Assembly (NCBI GenBank): GCA_002779205.1
Contig: PEXF01000141.1
Location: forward strand, 1,671-10,594
Origin: Candidatus Hydromicrobium americanum
Lineage (GTDB): Bacteria > Actinomycetota > Humimicrobiia > Humimicrobiales > Humimicrobiaceae
DNA length: 8,924 nucleotides
Direction: 5' to 3'
In this document: one piece after another, positions 6,723-8,924 of the stretch
How the letters are laid out: each line of letters opens with the position of its first letter
Position numbering within the stretch: the first letter of the stretch is position 1
Program-made: the position numbers and the translations under genes
The notes under the pieces: model-generated
What the model saw: the letters and a program-made list of their open reading frames with translations, nothing else
Told to the model about the DNA's origin: nothing
Database searches by the model: none

Positions 6723-7079
6723 TTACTTCTTTTTTGTCTTTCTGGCTACCGCCTTAGCTGGTTTAATCTCTTTTTTGGAATCCACCTCTTTTTTTATTGA
6801 GGTAATTTTTTTTAAGATTTTTACAGCAGAATCCAGATCCTCTCTGTATCTGGTATTATCCAAAGGATTAAAAAACCTGTTACCCCGATGGTATTTGGTA
6901 TCGGAAAATGTCAGTTTTTTAAAATCATTTATGTCCTGAATGAAATCAGGGGGGAGGTTTCTTAGAAGATTTATGGTACTGGCATGCCAGTTTTTAAACC
7001 TGAAATCCTTACTACTCAAGTTTCTAATTAATTTAACTTCCTTTAATTTATTTTCGATTTTTTCAAGTAATTCTTTCAT
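6723..7079 (-). CDS. Unknown 118-residue protein with lysine-rich tail
   Basis: I do not recognise a named family. Residues 1-20 are a charged amphipathic helix (MKELLEKIENKLKEVKLIRN). Residues 25-58 (DFRFKNWHASTINLLRN...FKKLTF) resemble, in my memory, a small helical module of the form F-x-x-W-x-x-x-T-x-x-L-L seen in uncharacterised and defence-associated bacterial proteins; that link is weak. Residues 60-80 carry the polar motif DTKYHRGNRFFNPLDNTRYRED, and 81-95 form a further helix. The last ~20 residues (KEIKPAKAVARKTKKK) are Lys/Ala-rich, like the nucleic-acid-binding tails of some histone-like proteins. No signal peptide or membrane segment is present. It starts at an ATG with only a weak AAAGA upstream and has its own candidate promoter. 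It stands alone, converging on tRNA-Leu with a 10-base gap. Coding reality is supported by continuous frame, sensible composition and the promoter. Confidence 0.72.
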   Translation of the reverse strand: MKELLEKIENKLKEVKLIRNLSSKDFRFKNWHASTINLLRNLPPDFIQDINDFKKLTFSDTKYHRGNRFFNPLDNTRYREDLDSAVKILKKITSIKKEVDSKKEIKPAKAVARKTKKK

Positions 7080-7115
7080 TGTCTTTTATGTTCTCATATA
7101 ATCAATTTAAAAAAC

Positions 7116-7144
7116 ATTTTATCATATTCTTTATTTATTATGAA
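7116..7144 (-). promoter_or_regulatory. Candidate extended -10 promoter of the 118-residue protein gene
   Basis: On the minus strand TTCATA (7144-7139) is 17 bases from TAAAAT (7121-7116). The -10 is preceded by TG one base upstream, giving an extended -10 element. The predicted start near 7109 leaves a leader of about 30 bases. Confidence 0.38.
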
Positions 7145-7299
7145 TTTCTAAAACGCTAATTTTAGGGTCTGATTTTAATTTAATATTTAATGACTTAAAG
7201 ACAGTTCTTTAATTTATTGAAACTGTATTTATGCTACAAATTAAGAATAAAAAATGATAACATTATCTAAGCTCAAAGGATTTATATTTAACAATCAAT

Positions 7300-7305
7300 A
7301 GGAGG
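7300..7305 (+). promoter_or_regulatory. Strong ribosome binding site of the YbhB-like gene
   Basis: A perfect AGGAGG lies four bases before the ATG at 7310. It is the strongest Shine-Dalgarno in the window and settles this start, and it contrasts with the ftsB-like and ppx genes, which lack one. Confidence 0.85.
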
Positions 7306-7309
7306 TTCT

Positions 7310-7750
7310 ATGAAAATTGAAAGTACAGCTTTTAAAGATAATAAGTTGATCCCACCAAAATATACCTGTGATGGGGAAAATATTAATCCTCCTTTGGTGA
7401 TAAGCGATGTCCCGGAAAATGCAAAAAGCCTGGTGCTGATTGTTGACGACCCTGATGCTCCAAGGGGAACCTGGGTTCACTGGACTGTCTGGAACATAAG
7501 TCCGCATATTAAAGAAATACCAGAAAATAGCTGTCCGCAGAATTCAGTGGAAGGGATAACTGATTCTGGTAGATCAGGATATAGTGGCCCATGCCCTCCT
7601 TATGGAACTCATCGTTATTTCTTTAAGCTTTTTGCACTTAATACAACTCTGGATCTTGATACTTCGGTGAAAGCAGCGGATATTGAAAAGGAAATAGAAA
7701 AGAATATTCTGGTAAAAACACAGTTAGTTGGATTATATAGACGCCAGTAA
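7310..7750 (+). CDS. YbhB/YbcL family protein (phosphatidylethanolamine-binding-protein fold)
   Basis: This 146-residue soluble protein is of the bacterial PEBP family. Databases often label it 'Raf kinase inhibitor-like', although bacteria have no Raf and the cellular role is unsettled. The family's ligand pocket is visible: CDGENINPPL (20-29), DDPDAPRGTWVHWTVWNI (46-63) with D47, D49, P51 and H57, and GPCPPYGTHRYFFKLFAL (93-110). Length is normal for the short bacterial form and no signal peptide is seen, so it should be cytoplasmic. It starts at ATG behind AGGAGG. It is monocistronic, converging on metF with 28 bases between stops. The 230-base upstream gap contains short inverted repeats but no promoter I would defend on this strand. 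Confidence 0.93.
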   Translation: MKIESTAFKDNKLIPPKYTCDGENINPPLVISDVPENAKSLVLIVDDPDAPRGTWVHWTVWNISPHIKEIPENSCPQNSVEGITDSGRSGYSGPCPPYGTHRYFFKLFALNTTLDLDTSVKAADIEKEIEKNILVKTQLVGLYRRQ

Positions 7751-7778
7751 TTCATGGGGCTGATTAAATCCCTTGAAC

Positions 7779-8711
7779 CTAGTATCTTTTTTTCTCCTTA
7801 CATAATTCCTGTAAGACTTTTTCTGTTCCTTCAGGCTTATCCATGGTAAAAAACTGTATTCCAGGAGAACCCTGCTCTACCAGTTTTTTACACATCAATA
7901 AAGTGTGTTCTTCAAGTATTTTTTTTATAGCATCTTTATCATCTTTATGGGCTTCAAGTTTATCTTTTAGTTTTTCAGGTATTTCTATTCCCATTTGCTT
8001 TGAAACAAACTTTATTTGCCCATACTTGTTCATAGGCATTACACCTGGAACTATTGGTATATCTATTCCTATTTTTTTTGCATTTTCCACAAACTCTAAA
8101 AACACATCAATATCAAAAAATAGTTGCGTTACTATATAATCTGCACCATTATCAACTTTAATTTTTAAATGCTCTAAATCTTTCTTCTTATCAGGACATT
8201 CAGGGTGACCATTCGGGTAACCTGCAACAGCAATTCCAAAATTTGTTGGTGAGGCTTCATAATCTTTTTCTATAGATGATAATATATATACCCCCTCGTT
8301 TAACAATTTTATTTGTTCAACAAGTTCGCTTGCATATCTGTGTCCCTCAGGATGTGGAATAAATTCTTTCTGCCCCATTGGTGGATCTCCTCTTAGTGCA
8401 AATATGTTTTCAATTTCATTAAATTTCATTTCCATTAGTAAATTTTCTATATCTTGCTTTGATTTGTTAACACACGTGAAGTGAGGAATACCTTCAATTC
8501 CATATTTTCTTTTTATCCCTGCTGCAATTGCGATAGTTCCTCCACGCATACTTCCTAATGCTCCACCTGTTACACTAACAAATGCTGGTTGAAATGACCA
8601 TAAACTATCAATAGTATTTAATACAGCTCCTAATGATTCTCCATTTCTTGGTGGGAATACCTCTAAAGAAAAGACTGGTTTATTACCTTTATATAAGTTT
8701 ATTACCTTCAT
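7779..8711 (-). CDS. metF: 5,10-Methylenetetrahydrofolate reductase
   Basis: This 310-residue FAD-dependent TIM-barrel enzyme reduces methylene-THF to methyl-THF for methionine synthesis or, in acetogens, for the Wood-Ljungdahl methyl branch. Landmarks are SLEVFPPR (15-22, with catalytic Glu17 corresponding to Glu28 of E. coli MetF), SVTGGALGSMRGGT (46-59), IFALRGDPP (103-111, with the FAD/folate Asp109), GYPNGHPECPD (164-174), the VTQLFFD strand (194-200) with folate-contacting Gln196, and PGVMPM (222-227). The length is that of the catalytic domain alone, as in most bacteria, without the eukaryotic regulatory domain. It starts at ATG with GGGAG five bases upstream and ends in TAG. No metV, acsE or other folate gene is adjacent in the window, so its pathway role is undecided. 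The leader holds a good promoter and a palindrome but no recognisable SAM riboswitch. Confidence 0.95.
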   Translation of the reverse strand: MKVINLYKGNKPVFSLEVFPPRNGESLGAVLNTIDSLWSFQPAFVSVTGGALGSMRGGTIAIAAGIKRKYGIEGIPHFTCVNKSKQDIENLLMEMKFNEIENIFALRGDPPMGQKEFIPHPEGHRYASELVEQIKLLNEGVYILSSIEKDYEASPTNFGIAVAGYPNGHPECPDKKKDLEHLKIKVDNGADYIVTQLFFDIDVFLEFVENAKKIGIDIPIVPGVMPMNKYGQIKFVSKQMGIEIPEKLKDKLEAHKDDKDAIKKILEEHTLLMCKKLVEQGSPGIQFFTMDKPEGTEKVLQELCKEKKRY

Positions 8712-8727
8712 ATTTTCTCCCTTTTTC

Positions 8728-8742
8728 TAGTAATCATTACTA
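8728..8742. promoter_or_regulatory. Perfect palindrome in the metF leader, possible operator
   Basis: TAGTAATCATTACTA is a 15-base inverted repeat (7-base arms around one central base), lying between the predicted transcript start and the metF ribosome site. A related but imperfect sequence, TTAGTTATTACTC, occurs at 8773-8785. The near-absence of a loop favours a DNA site bound by a dimeric repressor over an RNA hairpin. The regulator is unknown. Confidence 0.4.
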
Positions 8743-8813
8743 ATAAACAACTCTTGATAAAAAATTTAGGATTAGTTATTACTCTGTAACATTATTTGTT
8801 TATATATTTTGCC

Positions 8814-8842
8814 ATAATAACATGCAGCTAATGATATTTCAA
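8814..8842 (-). promoter_or_regulatory. metF promoter (strong candidate, extended -10)
   Basis: On the minus strand TTGAAA (8842-8837) and TATTAT (8819-8814), each five of six to consensus, have the ideal 17-base spacer. A TG one base before the -10 makes it an extended -10 promoter. Two tandem copies of AAAATGAATTAA (8845-8856 and 8858-8869, 13-base period) lie just upstream of the -35, where an A/T-rich UP element would sit. The predicted leader is about 95 bases. Confidence 0.6.
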
Positions 8843-8923
8843 TCAAAATGAATTAAAAAAATGAATTAATGTGTCAGCATTTAGAAATATCCCTTCCTTA
8901 TTTCCTTCAATAATTTTTTTTAT
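8843..8923 (-). CDS. Possible 3' end of an unidentified gene running in from the right edge
   Basis: A minus-strand frame is open from the window edge for 26 codons, reading KKIIEGNKEGIFLNADTLIH near its middle, and stops at TGA (8845-8843). The composition is plausible for a protein C-terminus. The stop falls directly against the metF -35, as expected if metF has its own promoter behind another gene. The stretch is too short to assign and could be chance. Confidence 0.22.
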   Translation of the reverse strand: MKKIIEGNKEGIFLNADTLIHFFNSF

Positions 8924-8924
8924 A

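Noticed and set aside
6631..6939. Plus-strand open frame starting MAELVDATDLKSVEVLPRAG
   Set aside because: It is the well-known false translation of a leucine tRNA, continuing antisense over the 118-residue gene.
7751..7793. Shared terminator between the ybhB-like gene and metF
   Set aside because: The only pairing is GGG/CCC around 7756-7772, and the T-run at 7786-7793 lies inside metF too far from it, so the stem is too weak.
7843..8139. 98-residue plus-strand frame opposite metF
   Set aside because: It is antisense to a strongly conserved enzyme, Phe/Ser/Ile-rich, and has no ribosome site.
8712..8813. SAM-type riboswitch in the metF leader
   Set aside because: The leader is only about 95 bases, very AT-rich, and shows only a loopless palindrome instead of a multi-helix junction.

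Overview
The window is 8.9 kb of AT-rich bacterial chromosome. It carries ordinary housekeeping genes, short operons and one tRNA, with no mobile element, CRISPR array or phage gene that I can see. The order mfd - prsA-like foldase - mazG - (later) ftsB/divIC-like - ppx/gppA resembles the conserved mfd-to-divIC-to-ppx neighbourhood of Firmicutes and related low-GC lineages. The sporulation genes that often sit in that neighbourhood (spoVT, yabP, yabQ, spoIIE) are absent from this stretch. I infer a low-GC, probably non-sporulating, probably anaerobic bacterium (Firmicutes, Halanaerobiales-like or Atribacterota-like). The sequence alone does not fix the phylum.

Layout. Positions 1-2789 (+) are an operon: the 3' end of mfd, a lipoprotein PpiC-type foldase starting at TTG, and a two-domain mazG joined to it by a 4-base ATGA overlap. 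A second ATGA overlap at the mazG stop opens a 32-codon frame (2786-2884). Its first 13 residues look like the start of pyruvate kinase and its last 19 look like the end of pyruvate kinase. I read this as an in-frame internal deletion of pyk and consider it the most interesting point in the window. Positions 2923-4943 (-) hold a two-gene potassium uptake operon, trkH/ktrB-like then trkA/ktrA-like, facing the mfd operon tail to tail. Positions 4944-5186 are a very AT-rich divergent promoter region. Positions 5187-6712 (+) are an ftsB/divIC-like septum gene, a ppx/gppA phosphatase gene and tRNA-Leu(UAA). A lysine-rich 118-residue protein of unknown function follows at 6723-7079 (-). A YbhB/YbcL (PEBP-like) protein is at 7310-7750 (+). 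A methylenetetrahydrofolate reductase gene, metF, is at 7779-8711 (-), with a well-formed promoter and a perfect palindrome in its leader.

How the genes fit together. Mfd (transcription-coupled repair), MazG (NTP housecleaning), PrsA-like foldase (export) and Ppx/GppA (polyphosphate or ppGpp turnover) are general maintenance functions. TrkH and TrkA form a channel plus its nucleotide-binding gating subunit. MetF supplies methyl-tetrahydrofolate for methionine synthesis or, in acetogens, the Wood-Ljungdahl methyl branch; nothing here tells which. Nothing in the window looks like a new multi-gene system. The points worth a second look are the pyk remnant, the unknown basic protein, and the regulatory structure upstream of metF and between trkH and ftsB.
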